DNA of 64,000 nt, from assembly GCF_000069185.1 (NCBI RefSeq), contig NC_010397.1, positions 3,782,001-3,846,000 on the forward strand. Reading direction: 5' to 3'. Position 1 is the stretch's first letter. Each line of letters begins with the position of its first letter. The notes below the pieces were generated by a model that was not told the DNA's origin, ran no database searches, and saw nothing but the letters and a program-made list of their open reading frames with translations. Below, one piece after another: positions 8,831 through 18,004 of this stretch. The position numbers and the translations under genes are program-made. Source of the stretch: Mycobacteroides abscessus ATCC 19977 (GTDB taxonomy: Bacteria; Actinomycetota; Actinomycetes; Mycobacteriales; Mycobacteriaceae).

Positions 8831-9918
8831 AGCCCGGTCCGATCACGCAGCCGCTGCTTGATCGCGGCGAAAAGTGGTGGTGTTGAACGCCTGACCAGCC
8901 GGTCGATGCCATCGTTGACGATCTCGGGGTGCTCAAGCTGCACCAGATGCCCGGATTCGCGCACCAGGATCAGCTCATTGTGACCGCTGGCTGCCAATCG
9001 TGCTGCCATCGACTCCGATTGCGTGTGCGGGGTCAGCATGTCGGTGTCGCCGCATATGACCAGGCTCGGCAGGGGCGCGATGGTCGGCAGCGCCGCCGTC
9101 TCGTCATGCTGCTCGAGTGCGCGCAGAAAATCCACGATGGTGGTGACCGGCGTCTGATGAATCATCCGCTCGCTGAACTTGACCAGCGTGGGACTGACCC
9201 GATGGCCACCATATGACGCCGCTTGCAGCACCGGGCCCACAAGCGATTTGATCGCGCCGCGCCCATGGTGGGCCGGCCCGGGCGCGTAATGCACGGCCGT
9301 GCGCAGCACGCGCAGCGCCGGATTACGCAATCCCTCGCCGATCGCGGTGTGTGAAAGCCCTTCGGCGGCACTGGCGATCAGACCGACTCCAACGATCCTG
9401 CGGCCGTACTGCTCAGGATGCCGCCTGGCGTGCGCCAGCACCGTCATACCGCCCATCGAGTGACCCACGAGGACGGCATTACCCCGCGGCACCAGCACGC
9501 GCAGCACCGACTCGAGGTCATCGCCGAGCTGCCCGACGGTGCACGACGCCGGAGCAGGTAGACCCGAGCGACCGTGTCCCCGTTGGTCATAGAAGACCAT
9601 CCGGACGTTGTCGCCCCAGCGGCTCGCGAGCTCGCGGCGCTGGAAATGAAACGACGCCATCTGCAGGCAGAATCCGTGCACGAAGACGACGGTCAGCGGC
9701 GCGTTCGACGGACCGACTTCACGAACCGCGAGCGGCACCCCGTCGTCGGTCGTCACGATGCTGCCGCGGTCGGTCTGCAGCAGATCGAAGTTCTCTCCGC
9801 GATAAGGGTCGTCGAATCTGCGCCTGCCGATGGAGCGCGCGGTGCCGACACCGGCCACCGCAACCACCGCACCGAGCCCCGCGACACCGGCCAGCCAGGC
9901 GTTCGACTTATTACTCAA
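8827..9918 (-). CDS. Membrane-anchored alpha/beta-hydrolase
   Basis: From TTG 9918 the product is 363 residues with an N-terminal hydrophobic helix (about residues 6-25) and an alpha/beta-hydrolase domain. The oxyanion motif is HGFC, the nucleophile elbow GHSMGG, and the C-terminal histidine lies in [12 protein letters not shown]. The substrate is unknown; esterase or lipase activity is likely, anchored at the membrane. The TTG overlaps the alr stop, which argues for coupled translation. A longer frame to 10272 lies antisense to alr logic and is rejected. The same gene follows alr in other rapid growers, as far as I recall. Confidence 0.82.
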   Translation of the reverse strand: MSNKSNAWLAGVAGLGAVVAVAGVGTARSIGRRRFDDPYRGENFDLLQTDRGSIVTTDDGVPLAVREVGPSNAPLTVVFVHGFCLQMASFHFQRRELASRWGDNVRMVFYDQRGHGRSGLPAPASCTVGQLGDDLESVLRVLVPRGNAVLVGHSMGGMTVLAHARRHPEQYGRRIVGVGLIASAAEGLSHTAIGEGLRNPALRVLRTAVHYAPGPAHHGRGAIKSLVGPVLQAASYGGHRVSPTLVKFSERMIHQTPVTTIVDFLRALEQHDETAALPTIAPLPSLVICGDTDMLTPHTQSESMAARLAASGHNELILVRESGHLVQLEHPEIVNDGIDRLVRRSTPPLFAAIKQRLRDRTGL

Positions 9919-11128
9919 CGGCCCTGGAATCCCGGTACGTCCGCACCACCCTGCCCCGCGGGCCGGTGACCACTTCGTAGGCGATGGTGTCGAGCAGCTC
10001 CGCCCAGTCCTGCGCGGTCGGCTCGCCGCCTGTTCCCGGCCCGAAAAGCGTTGCCACATCACCGGCTTGCACCCCGGCATCGTTGTCACCCAGGTCAACC
10101 ACGAACTGGTCCATGCAAACCCGGCCGATATTGGGGTAGCGGCGTCCGCCGATGGCCACCTCGAATCGATTGCCCAGTGCGCGCACCACCCCGTCGGCGT
10201 AGCCGATTCCGATGAGTGCGGCGTTGGTGTCGCGTGGGGCGGTCCACACGTGCCCGTAGGACACACCCTCACCGGCCGACACCGGCTTGACCGAGGACAC
10301 CGCGCAGGTCAGCGACATCGCCGGAATCAGGTCAAAGGAAGTCCGGCCGCGGTTGGATGTCGCCGACTCCGCGGCTCCAAGCGGGTTGATGCCGTATACC
10401 GCGATACCGGGGCGCACCATGTCGTACCGCGCATCGGGACGGGTGAGAGTGGCCGCCGAATTCGACAGGTGCGCCAGCTCATAACGCAATCCGAAGCCGC
10501 GTGCCAGCTCAAGTGCCTCGTTGAACCGCCCGATCTGCATGTCGACGGTGGGATGGCCCGGCTGGTCGGCATACGCGAAGTGGGACATGATGCCGCGCAA
10601 CCGAATCGACTCCTCGGCCTGCGCCTTGGCCAACGCTTCGAAGAGATCGCGGGTGTACCCGGCAGGCACTCCATTGCGATTCAGTCCGGTATCCACCTTG
10701 ATGGACGTGATCGCCTGGCGCCCGGTGGATCGCGCCGCCGCAAGCAGCTCACCGAGCTGTCCGAGCGAGGACACGGCCACCTCGACATCGGCATGCAGCG
10801 CGGCCGCATAGTCGGCTCCCGGCGCGTGCAGCCAGGCGAGCAGCGGTGCGTCGAGACCGGCCGCGCGAATCTGCAGCGCCTCGGCGATGGAGGTGACGCC
10901 AAGCTCGTCGGCACCGGCAGCGAGCGCGGCTCGTGCCACCCGAACCGCGCCGTGCCCGTAGCCGTCGGCCTTGACCACAGTCATGAGACGGGCCGTACCG
11001 GCGTGCTCACGCAGTAACTTGACGTTGTGCGCGATGGCGCCGAGGTCGATGACCGCTTGCGCGGTCGTCGCACCGGTGCTCGGCGGAAGGCCGTCGGTTG
11101 TCGTCGAAGTCGTGCTCACCGGCCCCAT
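9911..11128 (-). CDS. alr: Alanine racemase
   Basis: The 405-residue fold-type III PLP enzyme interconverts L- and D-alanine for peptidoglycan. The PLP lysine lies in [10 protein letters not shown], the catalytic tyrosine in GVSYGHVW, and the phosphate-binding region in RPGIAVYG. It is the target of D-cycloserine. ATG 11128 follows GGATGGGAC; a GTG three codons on is possible. First gene of the run alr, hydrolase, tsaE, tsaB, rimI, tsaD. Confidence 0.96.
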   Translation of the reverse strand: MGPVSTTSTTTDGLPPSTGATTAQAVIDLGAIAHNVKLLREHAGTARLMTVVKADGYGHGAVRVARAALAAGADELGVTSIAEALQIRAAGLDAPLLAWLHAPGADYAAALHADVEVAVSSLGQLGELLAAARSTGRQAITSIKVDTGLNRNGVPAGYTRDLFEALAKAQAEESIRLRGIMSHFAYADQPGHPTVDMQIGRFNEALELARGFGLRYELAHLSNSAATLTRPDARYDMVRPGIAVYGINPLGAAESATSNRGRTSFDLIPAMSLTCAVSSVKPVSAGEGVSYGHVWTAPRDTNAALIGIGYADGVVRALGNRFEVAIGGRRYPNIGRVCMDQFVVDLGDNDAGVQAGDVATLFGPGTGGEPTAQDWAELLDTIAYEVVTGPRGRVVRTYRDSRAVE

Positions 11129-11143
11129 TGTCCCATCCGCACG

Positions 11144-12574
11144 CTAATGAGCGAACGGCTGCACCTCGTCGAAGTGTCCGTTCGGTTTCAGCTCGTCGAG
11201 TCCCTTGAGCACGGTGTTGAGATCATCGCGCAGCGCTCTGGCCAGATCTCCCGAGAAGCCCTCGCGCACAACCACTCGCAGTACGGCGATATCGGTGACG
11301 TCATCGGGCATGGTGTACGCAGGCACCTGCCAGCCAAATGCCCGCAACGAATGCGAGATGTCGAACTCGGTGTACGGCCGCTTGCCTTTGAGCCGGAACG
11401 ACACCACCGGGATCGCCGACCCGTCGGTGATCACCTCGAAATGTTCACTCTTGCCGAGTTCGTCGCCGAACCAGCGTGCCGTCTCCGACAGACAGCGCAT
11501 CACCTGTGCATATCCGGCCCGGCCCAGCCGCAAGAAGTTGTAGTACTGCCCCACCACCTGGTTGCCCGGGCGGGAAAAGTTCAGGGTGAAGGTCGGCATG
11601 TCGCCACCCAGGTAGTTGACCCGGAACACCAGGTCTTCGGGCAGATGCTCCTTGCCGCGCCACACCACAAAGCCGATCCCGGGATAGGTCAGCCCGTACT
11701 TGTGTCCGCTGACATTGATCGACACCACCCGCGGCAACCGGAAGTCCCAGTGCAGTTCGGGATGCAGGAAAGGCACCACGAAACCACCGCTGGCGGCATC
11801 GACGTGTACCGGCACATCGGGCTTGCCGGGTGTAGCAGCGAGCTTGTCCAGCGCCGCGCAGATCGCGGCGATCGGCTCCAGCTCTCCGGTGAACGTGGTG
11901 CCCAGGATCCCGACGACGCCGATGGTGTCCTCGTCGACCACCTCAAGCACCTGCTCGGGAGTGATCACGTACCGGCCCTTGGCCATCGGCAGGTATCGCG
12001 GTTCGACGTCGAAGTACCGGCAGAATTTTTCCCAGACCACCTGCACGTTGGAACCCATCACCAGGTTGGGTGTGCGCCCCTTCCAGCCGGTGCCGTCGGT
12101 ACCGCCGATTTTCGTGCGCCAACGCCACTTGAGGGCCAGCCCGGCCAGCATGACCGCCTCACTCGATCCGATGGTCGACACCCCTACCGCCGAGGACGGA
12201 TCCTCCGTGGACAAGTTGTCGGCATGGAACAGGTCGGCCACCATGGCCACACATCGCGACTCGATCGCGGCCGTCGCCGGATACTCGTCCTTGTCGATCA
12301 TGTTCTTGTCGAACGTCTCGGCCATCAGCTTTTCGGCCTCGGGATCCATCCACGTCGTGACGAAGGTCGCCAAGTTCAGCCGCGAGCTGCCGTCGAGCAT
12401 CAGCTCGTCGTGAATGAACCGATAGGCGGCCTGCGGATCCATCGGCTCGTCGGGCAGTCGCAGCGCCGGGACGGGTGCCGTGGACAGCCTGCCGGTGTAC
12501 GCGGGGCTGAAGGCGGAGGCATTGATCTTTCCGGCATGCGCCGAGAGACGGAACTGATCACGGGATTTCGACAT
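11144..12574 (-). CDS. gadB: Glutamate decarboxylase
   Basis: The 476-residue PLP enzyme has the GAD signature: HVDAASGGF for cofactor and SGHKYGLTYPG carrying the Schiff-base lysine. It converts glutamate to GABA with proton consumption, which supports acid resistance and the GABA shunt. No gadC antiporter is adjacent. It lies 15 bp upstream of alr and 10 bp after nnr, so it is probably part of one transcript. Confidence 0.95.
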   Translation of the reverse strand: MSKSRDQFRLSAHAGKINASAFSPAYTGRLSTAPVPALRLPDEPMDPQAAYRFIHDELMLDGSSRLNLATFVTTWMDPEAEKLMAETFDKNMIDKDEYPATAAIESRCVAMVADLFHADNLSTEDPSSAVGVSTIGSSEAVMLAGLALKWRWRTKIGGTDGTGWKGRTPNLVMGSNVQVVWEKFCRYFDVEPRYLPMAKGRYVITPEQVLEVVDEDTIGVVGILGTTFTGELEPIAAICAALDKLAATPGKPDVPVHVDAASGGFVVPFLHPELHWDFRLPRVVSINVSGHKYGLTYPGIGFVVWRGKEHLPEDLVFRVNYLGGDMPTFTLNFSRPGNQVVGQYYNFLRLGRAGYAQVMRCLSETARWFGDELGKSEHFEVITDGSAIPVVSFRLKGKRPYTEFDISHSLRAFGWQVPAYTMPDDVTDIAVLRVVVREGFSGDLARALRDDLNTVLKGLDELKPNGHFDEVQPFAH

Positions 12575-12584
12575 AAACCGATTC

Positions 12585-14021
12585 TCACCCTATTTCGGCG
12601 ATCGCCCACCGCAGATGTCCAAGAAGACGAGAAGCCGAAATGGGCGCTTTACCCGGACCCGGGTCGGCGGCAGCAGCAGCGGCGGCACGGGCGTGCACAT
12701 AGGCCCCCATCGCGGCGGCCTTGTCCGCCGCGATCCCGGCGGACAACAGCGCCCCAATGACACCGGCGAGCACGTCGCCCGAACCCGCGGTCGCGGCCCA
12801 TGACCCGTGCGCGCGGTTCACATACGCGGTGCCGTCCGGCCGGGCGATGACGGTGACGTTGCCCTTGAGCAGGACCGTGGCCTTGAGCCGGACGGCCAGC
12901 GACCGTGCCGCATCGACGCGATCAGGTCCCGGTGGCCCACCCGCCAACCGCGCGAATTCACCGGCATGCGGGGTCAGGACCGTGGCGGCCGGGCGCGATG
13001 CCACCAGATCCGCCAGATCCGGATGCTCAGCCAGCATTGTCAGGGCGTCGGCGTCGACGAGGACGGGCAGGCTTGTCGAAAGAACTCGCCGCAGGGTTCT
13101 CGTCTGACGTTCGGCGGTGCCGTACCCGGGACCGATCACCCACGCCTGCACCCTGCCGGCGGCTTCCTCCGTCTGCGTGGCAATCACTTCCGGCCAGTGC
13201 GAAACCACTTCGGCAGCAGCTGTTCCCGCGTAGCGGACCATCCCCGATGTCGCCGCCACGGCCGCACCGGAACACAGCACTGCCGCTCCGGGATAGGTGC
13301 TCGATCCGGCCAGCACACCGGTGACGCCCTGGGTGTACTTATCATCGGCCGGCCCGGGAACGGGCCAGGCGGCCGCCACGTCGGAGGCGTCGAACTCCCG
13401 CAAAGCCGATTCGGGCAGCTCCAGCCCGATGTCGATGAGCCTCACATCACCGCAATCACCAAGGGCATGAACGGGTTTGTATCCGCCGAAGGTGACCGTG
13501 ACCGCCGCGCGGAAGGCCGGGCCATCGACCGCCCCGGTGTGCACGTCGACGCCGCTGGGAATGTCCACCGCGATTACCGGTATGCCCTCGGCAGTGATCT
13601 TCTCGGCGATACCGGCGGCAGCGCCGGGCCGCAGCGGGCCAGTACCGGAGATTCCCACCACGCCGTCAACGACGAGGTCGGTGTCATCAGGCACAACCGA
13701 CACCACCCTCCCGCCGGCCTTGCGGAAGGCGGCCAGTCCGGCGCGGTGGGCCCGTTCCGGGTTCAGCAGCACCGCACTGGCGGATACGCCACGCCGACGC
13801 AGGAAGGTCAACGCCCACAAGGCGTCTCCCCCGTTGTCTCCGGAACCCACGACACCACAGACACTCCGCCCGGCCACTACACCCGCACGCCGCGACAACT
13901 CATCCGCGATCACCGCGGCCAGTCCGTATGCGGCACGCCGCATCAACGCCCCGTCGGGCAGTGCGGCCAGCAGCGGCGCCTCGGCCTCCCTGATCTGTTG
14001 GGCGCTGTAGTAGTTCCGCAT
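12585..14021 (-). CDS. nnr: Bifunctional NAD(P)HX epimerase/dehydratase
   Basis: The 478-residue protein fuses a YjeF N-terminal epimerase domain (about residues 1-210; GSGDNGGDALWALTFL) to a C-terminal ribokinase-like ADP/ATP-dependent dehydratase (TPHAGEFARL; GSWAATAGSGDVLAG with catalytic Asp). It repairs hydrated NADH and NADPH. Its ATG overlaps the stop of the upstream hydrolase by one base (TGATG). Confidence 0.95.
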   Translation of the reverse strand: MRNYYSAQQIREAEAPLLAALPDGALMRRAAYGLAAVIADELSRRAGVVAGRSVCGVVGSGDNGGDALWALTFLRRRGVSASAVLLNPERAHRAGLAAFRKAGGRVVSVVPDDTDLVVDGVVGISGTGPLRPGAAAGIAEKITAEGIPVIAVDIPSGVDVHTGAVDGPAFRAAVTVTFGGYKPVHALGDCGDVRLIDIGLELPESALREFDASDVAAAWPVPGPADDKYTQGVTGVLAGSSTYPGAAVLCSGAAVAATSGMVRYAGTAAAEVVSHWPEVIATQTEEAAGRVQAWVIGPGYGTAERQTRTLRRVLSTSLPVLVDADALTMLAEHPDLADLVASRPAATVLTPHAGEFARLAGGPPGPDRVDAARSLAVRLKATVLLKGNVTVIARPDGTAYVNRAHGSWAATAGSGDVLAGVIGALLSAGIAADKAAAMGAYVHARAAAAAAADPGPGKAPISASRLLGHLRWAIAEIG

Positions 14022-14953
14022 CAGGCGGCCTCCACCGTGTCCAGGAATTCGTGTGTCAGTTCAGAAATGCGTCCCGGGAACTCACCATTGAGCGCGTGCG
14101 AGGCGTCAGGCCAAACATGCACCCTGTTGTCCGGCACCGCGCTCCGCGCCCGCTGCGCGGCACGCCGGGCGTCGTGCACGATGGTGCGCCCGGCGATGAC
14201 CGTCAGCACGGGCATGGACAGCCGGCGGAGTTGCTTGTCGCTGAAAACTTTTGGTGAGGGCAGGCAGATCCGGAAATCCCGTGCCGCCGCCGAGATCAAC
14301 GCTGCTTCCGGGAGGGACTCGTCGACCTGTGCGCCGCCGGCCGACCAACTCAGTAGCCGATTTCGGATCGCCTGCGGCGTGCCCGGAATCACCGAGCCCA
14401 ACGAGACGAGCACCATCTTCCAGGTGAGGGGCGCGAACGTCAGCGCCGGATCGAGCAAGACCAGTGATCGCACCCGGCACGGGTATCGAATCGCGTGATT
14501 CACCGCGGCCCAGCCGCCAATGGACAGCCCCACCACATGCACCGCGCCCAGGTTCAGCCCGGCCATCACGTCCTCTAGCCAGTCGGCGTGATCCTGCGGA
14601 CCGGTAATCGGCTTGTCCTGCACGCTCATTCCGGGCTCCCCGAGAAGGTCGATGCAGTAGACGCTACGCCGCGACAGCAGGGACGTGAGGTTGGCGCGCC
14701 ACAGCGGCGTTGATCCACCTCGCCCGGTCAACAGCAACAGCGGAACACCGCCGCACGCGCCGAACCGGTAGGCCCGCACGGAGCCCAGCCGGGTGGGGAC
14801 ATCAAAACTCCGGGCGATCTGCGGCAACCGCGCCATACCCGCCCGATAGGCTGCCACGAATCGCGCATACCCGGACGCATCGACGAAATGCCCCAACTTC
14901 TGCACAGCCCAATGCTTTCCGACACGATGCTCGGGTACCGCGACAGGGCTCAT
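14021..14953 (-). CDS. Alpha/beta-hydrolase
   Basis: The 310-residue protein has the nucleophile elbow GLSIGG, a short oxyanion motif (TGRGGSTPLW) and a late histidine (DASHALNGEF). The N-terminal 50 residues form a helical cap-like extension. No signal peptide is present. It resembles the MhpC-like group, but the substrate is not predictable. It is coupled to nnr by TGATG and lies 22 bp downstream of glmS. Confidence 0.85.
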   Translation of the reverse strand: MSPVAVPEHRVGKHWAVQKLGHFVDASGYARFVAAYRAGMARLPQIARSFDVPTRLGSVRAYRFGACGGVPLLLLTGRGGSTPLWRANLTSLLSRRSVYCIDLLGEPGMSVQDKPITGPQDHADWLEDVMAGLNLGAVHVVGLSIGGWAAVNHAIRYPCRVRSLVLLDPALTFAPLTWKMVLVSLGSVIPGTPQAIRNRLLSWSAGGAQVDESLPEAALISAAARDFRICLPSPKVFSDKQLRRLSMPVLTVIAGRTIVHDARRAAQRARSAVPDNRVHVWPDASHALNGEFPGRISELTHEFLDTVEAA

Positions 14954-14975
14954 GCACTCGGCCTACGGCTGCCGC

Positions 14976-16841
14976 TTATTCGACGGTTACCGACTTGGCC
15001 AAGTTCCGCGGCTTATCCACGTCATAACCACGGGCCTGCGCCACGGCAGCGGCGAAGACCTGCATGGGAATCGTGGACAGCAGCGGTTGGTACAGCGTCG
15101 ATACCGCGGGGATCTCGATGAGGTGGTCCGCGTAGGGCCGAATCGTCTCGTCGCCCTCTTCGGCGATGACGATCGTGCGTGCCCCGCGGGCCTGGATCTC
15201 GCGGATATTGCTGAGCAGCTTGGAGTGCAGCAGACCCATACCCTTGGGGGAGGGCATCACCACAATGACCGGCAATCCCTCCTCGATCAGCGCGATGGGG
15301 CCGTGCTTGAGCTCGCCGGCCGCGAAGCCCTCGGCGTGCATATAGGCCAGTTCCTTGAGCTTGAGCGCGCCTTCGAGCGCCACCGGGTAACCGACATGGC
15401 GTCCCAAGAACAGGATGCTGGAGGACTGCGCGTACTGCCGGGCAAGGTCGGCGACCGGATCCATCTGGGAGATGACGCGCTCGATCAGCTCCGGCATGGC
15501 CTCCAGCTCGTGGTACTCACGCGCCACCTCATCGGGGTACTTGGTCCCCCGAGCCTGGGCCAGGGCAAGGCCCACAATGTAATTGGCGGTCACCTGGGCC
15601 AGGAAGGTCTTCGTGGCGGCGACACCGATCTCCGGCCCGGCCCTGGTGTACAACACCGCATCGCACTCGCGGGGAATCTGCGAGCCATTGGTGTTGCAGA
15701 CCGCCAGCACCTTGGCCTTCTGTTCCTTGGCGTGTCGCACCGCTTCCAACGTGTCGGCGGTCTCACCCGACTGGGAGATGGCCACCACCAGCGTGCTGCG
15801 ATCCAAAACCGGGTCACGGTACCGGAATTCACTGGCGAGTTCGATCTCCACGGGCAGCCGCGTCCAGTGCTCAATGGCGTACTTGGCCAGCAGCCCGGAA
15901 TGGAACGCGGTGCCACAGGCCACCACGAATACCTTGTCGATATCGCGCAGCTCCTGATCGGAGAGCCGCTGCTCGTCGAGCACTATCCGGTCGAGATCGA
16001 AGTGACCCAGCAAGGTGTCGGAAACCGCCGCCGGCTGTTCGGCGATCTCCTTGAGCATGAAGTACTCGTAACCGCCCTTTTCCGCGGCCGACAGATCCCA
16101 ATCGATGGTGAACACCCGGGCGTTCCCGGTGTCGTCATTGCCCTCGAAATCGGTGATGCGGTATCCGTCCGCGGTGATGACGACGACCTGATCCTGCCCC
16201 AATTCGACAGCATCCCTGGTGTATTCGATGAACGCCGCGACGTCGGACCCGAGGAACATCTCGCCGTCACCGATGCCGACAACCAGCGGCGTAGACCGGC
16301 GCGCGGCCACGATGGTGCCCGGGTCGTCCGCGTGAGAGAAGACGAGAGTGAAATGCCCCTCCAGCCGACGCACGACGGACTGCACCGAGGCGACGAAGTC
16401 ACCGGCGGTGTCGCCGGATTCGAACTGGCGCGACACCAGATGCACGGCCACCTCGGAGTCCGTGTCACTGGCGAATTCGACACCGGCCGACTCCAGCTCG
16501 GCGCGCAGTACCGCGAAGTTCTCGATGATCCCGTTATGGACCACCGCGACCTTGCCGGTGGCATCCTGATGCGGGTGGGCGTTGCGGTCGGTGGGCGCGC
16601 CGTGAGTGGCCCAGCGGGTATGTCCCATCCCGGTCGTGGCGGCGAAAGATTCCCCGGACTCGGCGATCGCAGATTCCAGATTCGCCAGTCGGCCCGCCTT
16701 GCGCTGCACCAGCAGCCCGCCGTGGCCATCGGCCAGCGCCACCCCGGCAGAGTCGTAGCCGCGGTATTCGAGCCGCCTCAGCGCCTCAAGGACGACACTG
16801 AGGGCGTCCCGGTGGCCGACGTACCCGACAATTCCGCACAT
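14976..16841 (-). CDS. glmS: Glucosamine-fructose-6-phosphate aminotransferase (isomerising)
   Basis: The 621-residue protein has the N-terminal glutaminase domain with catalytic Cys2 after Met (MCGIVGYVGHR) and two SIS sugar-phosphate domains (VACGTAFHSG; SQSGETADT; GRHVGYPVALEGALKLKE). It makes glucosamine-6-phosphate, the entry to UDP-GlcNAc for peptidoglycan and mycothiol. The product GlmM step is encoded at 22652-23968. No glmS ribozyme was looked for in detail; the upstream gap is only 65 bp and also holds the divergent promoter of 16907. Confidence 0.97.
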   Translation of the reverse strand: MCGIVGYVGHRDALSVVLEALRRLEYRGYDSAGVALADGHGGLLVQRKAGRLANLESAIAESGESFAATTGMGHTRWATHGAPTDRNAHPHQDATGKVAVVHNGIIENFAVLRAELESAGVEFASDTDSEVAVHLVSRQFESGDTAGDFVASVQSVVRRLEGHFTLVFSHADDPGTIVAARRSTPLVVGIGDGEMFLGSDVAAFIEYTRDAVELGQDQVVVITADGYRITDFEGNDDTGNARVFTIDWDLSAAEKGGYEYFMLKEIAEQPAAVSDTLLGHFDLDRIVLDEQRLSDQELRDIDKVFVVACGTAFHSGLLAKYAIEHWTRLPVEIELASEFRYRDPVLDRSTLVVAISQSGETADTLEAVRHAKEQKAKVLAVCNTNGSQIPRECDAVLYTRAGPEIGVAATKTFLAQVTANYIVGLALAQARGTKYPDEVAREYHELEAMPELIERVISQMDPVADLARQYAQSSSILFLGRHVGYPVALEGALKLKELAYMHAEGFAAGELKHGPIALIEEGLPVIVVMPSPKGMGLLHSKLLSNIREIQARGARTIVIAEEGDETIRPYADHLIEIPAVSTLYQPLLSTIPMQVFAAAVAQARGYDVDKPRNLAKSVTVE

Positions 16842-16894
16842 AGCCCACCAGGGTAGTTCAGTTCCCGCTGAGGTCCACGGGCGCCGGTATCAGC

Positions 16895-16907
16895 TACGGT
16901 CATGCCA
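16895..16907 (+). promoter_or_regulatory. Leaderless promoter -10 box
   Basis: TACGGT (16895-16900) fits the mycobacterial TANNNT -10 box, and six bases later comes the ATG at 16907. The predicted transcription start therefore coincides with the start codon. No ribosome binding site precedes the ATG. Confidence 0.55.
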
Positions 16908-17773
16908 TGGCGAGTACCCGCACGCTATTCAAAGCCCTGACCCGCCGTGGTCCGCACAAAGTGCTGCGCGGCGACCTGGCCTTCGCGGGAGTGACCGGCG
17001 TGGTCTACACACCGGAAGCGGGCTTCAACCTGCCTGCCGTGGCGTTTGGGCACGACTGGCTGACCGGTACGGACAAGTACCGGGCGACCCTGGAACATCT
17101 CGCGTCCTGGGGAATTGTCGCCGCCGCCCCCGACACCGAGAAGGGGTTGGTCCCGTCACACCTGAATCTGGCCGCCGACTTGGCCACAACGCTCGAGATT
17201 GTGACTCGGGTGCGCCTCGGCGACGGCAAGATCAGTGTGCATCCAAGCAAGCTGGCGCTCGTCGGCCACGGTCTGGGTGCCTCCGCGGCGGTTTTTGCGG
17301 CGACTCGCACGCCGGCCTTGGTGGACAAGAAGAACCGGCCGGTCGGCGCCAAGGCCGTGGTGACGCTTTTCCCCAGCTCGACTCAGCCGCCGGTTGAGGC
17401 CAGTGCGGTCGGCTTGACCATTCCCGGCCTGGTGGTGACGAGTGCCGAAGACGCACATTCACTCCGGTCCAATGCCGTGGCCCTCGCGCAGGCCTGGCCG
17501 GGCGCCGAGCTGCGGTACATCGCCAAGGCCAAGGCCGGGGGGCTGCCCGAGCACAGTTGGCTCCGCAGATTCGTCGGCCTGGGCGGTGCCAGCCGAACCA
17601 CCCAGCGCAACACCAGGGCGCTGTTGACCGGCTACCTGCTGTCCCAGCTGGTCGGCGACAAGCGCTACCGGGATTTCGCGGACGCGGCGGCCGAACTGCC
17701 GAACACCTCGCTGCCGGCGGCCGACGGACGAGAGATCAGCGAGCTCGACCGCGTGCAATCGCTGCTGAAGTAG
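16907..17773 (+). CDS. Dienelactone hydrolase-like alpha/beta-hydrolase (Rv3438-type)
   Basis: The 288-residue product has an alpha/beta-hydrolase core: strand FGHDWLTG after the first strand, nucleophile elbow GHGLGA near residue 123, and a C-terminal PEHSW histidine near 221. Length and position next to glmS match Rv3438, a conserved gene of unknown function. No signal peptide is seen, so it is probably cytoplasmic. The gene is rightward, divergent from glmS and convergent with 17774-18004, which stops one base after it. Confidence 0.75.
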   Translation: MASTRTLFKALTRRGPHKVLRGDLAFAGVTGVVYTPEAGFNLPAVAFGHDWLTGTDKYRATLEHLASWGIVAAAPDTEKGLVPSHLNLAADLATTLEIVTRVRLGDGKISVHPSKLALVGHGLGASAAVFAATRTPALVDKKNRPVGAKAVVTLFPSSTQPPVEASAVGLTIPGLVVTSAEDAHSLRSNAVALAQAWPGAELRYIAKAKAGGLPEHSWLRRFVGLGGASRTTQRNTRALLTGYLLSQLVGDKRYRDFADAAAELPNTSLPAADGREISELDRVQSLLK

Positions 17774-18004
17774 TCAGCGCCGCCACCGCTGCCAGCGGTA
17801 GACATCGTCCTCATCGAAATCCGCTTCGCTCATGTAGGTCTGTGACGGCATGCGAAATTCGTCGACCGGCTTCGCCGTCTTCGCCAGTTCCGATTCCCCG
17901 AGCACTGCTTCCCCACGCGCCGCCTCCGCCTCGTCGCGGAGCTGATCGAGGGTGCTCTCGAAATCCGCGACGATGCCTGCCAACGCTTCGGTGATATCGA
18001 TCAT
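17774..18004 (-). CDS. Small acidic protein coupled to an Rv3439c-like gene
   Basis: The 76-residue product is mostly helical and charged (DITEALAGIVADFESTLDQL) and ends in an aromatic/basic tail (DDVYRWQRWRR). I recognise no family. Its ATG overlaps the stop of the 546-residue WXG-like gene (ATGA), so it is the third gene of that operon. Possible roles are chaperone, regulator or partner of the exported protein; none is shown by the sequence. Confidence 0.65.
   Translation of the reverse strand: MIDITEALAGIVADFESTLDQLRDEAEAARGEAVLGESELAKTAKPVDEFRMPSQTYMSEADFDEDDVYRWQRWRR

Noticed and set aside
11027..12760. 577-residue rightward frame opposite gadB
   Set aside because: It is antisense to gadB and alr, whose protein motifs are clear; long antisense frames are expected at this GC content.
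14952..16856. 634-residue rightward frame opposite glmS
   Set aside because: It mirrors the glmS coding frame, is His/Gly-rich without domain logic, and lacks a plausible start context.
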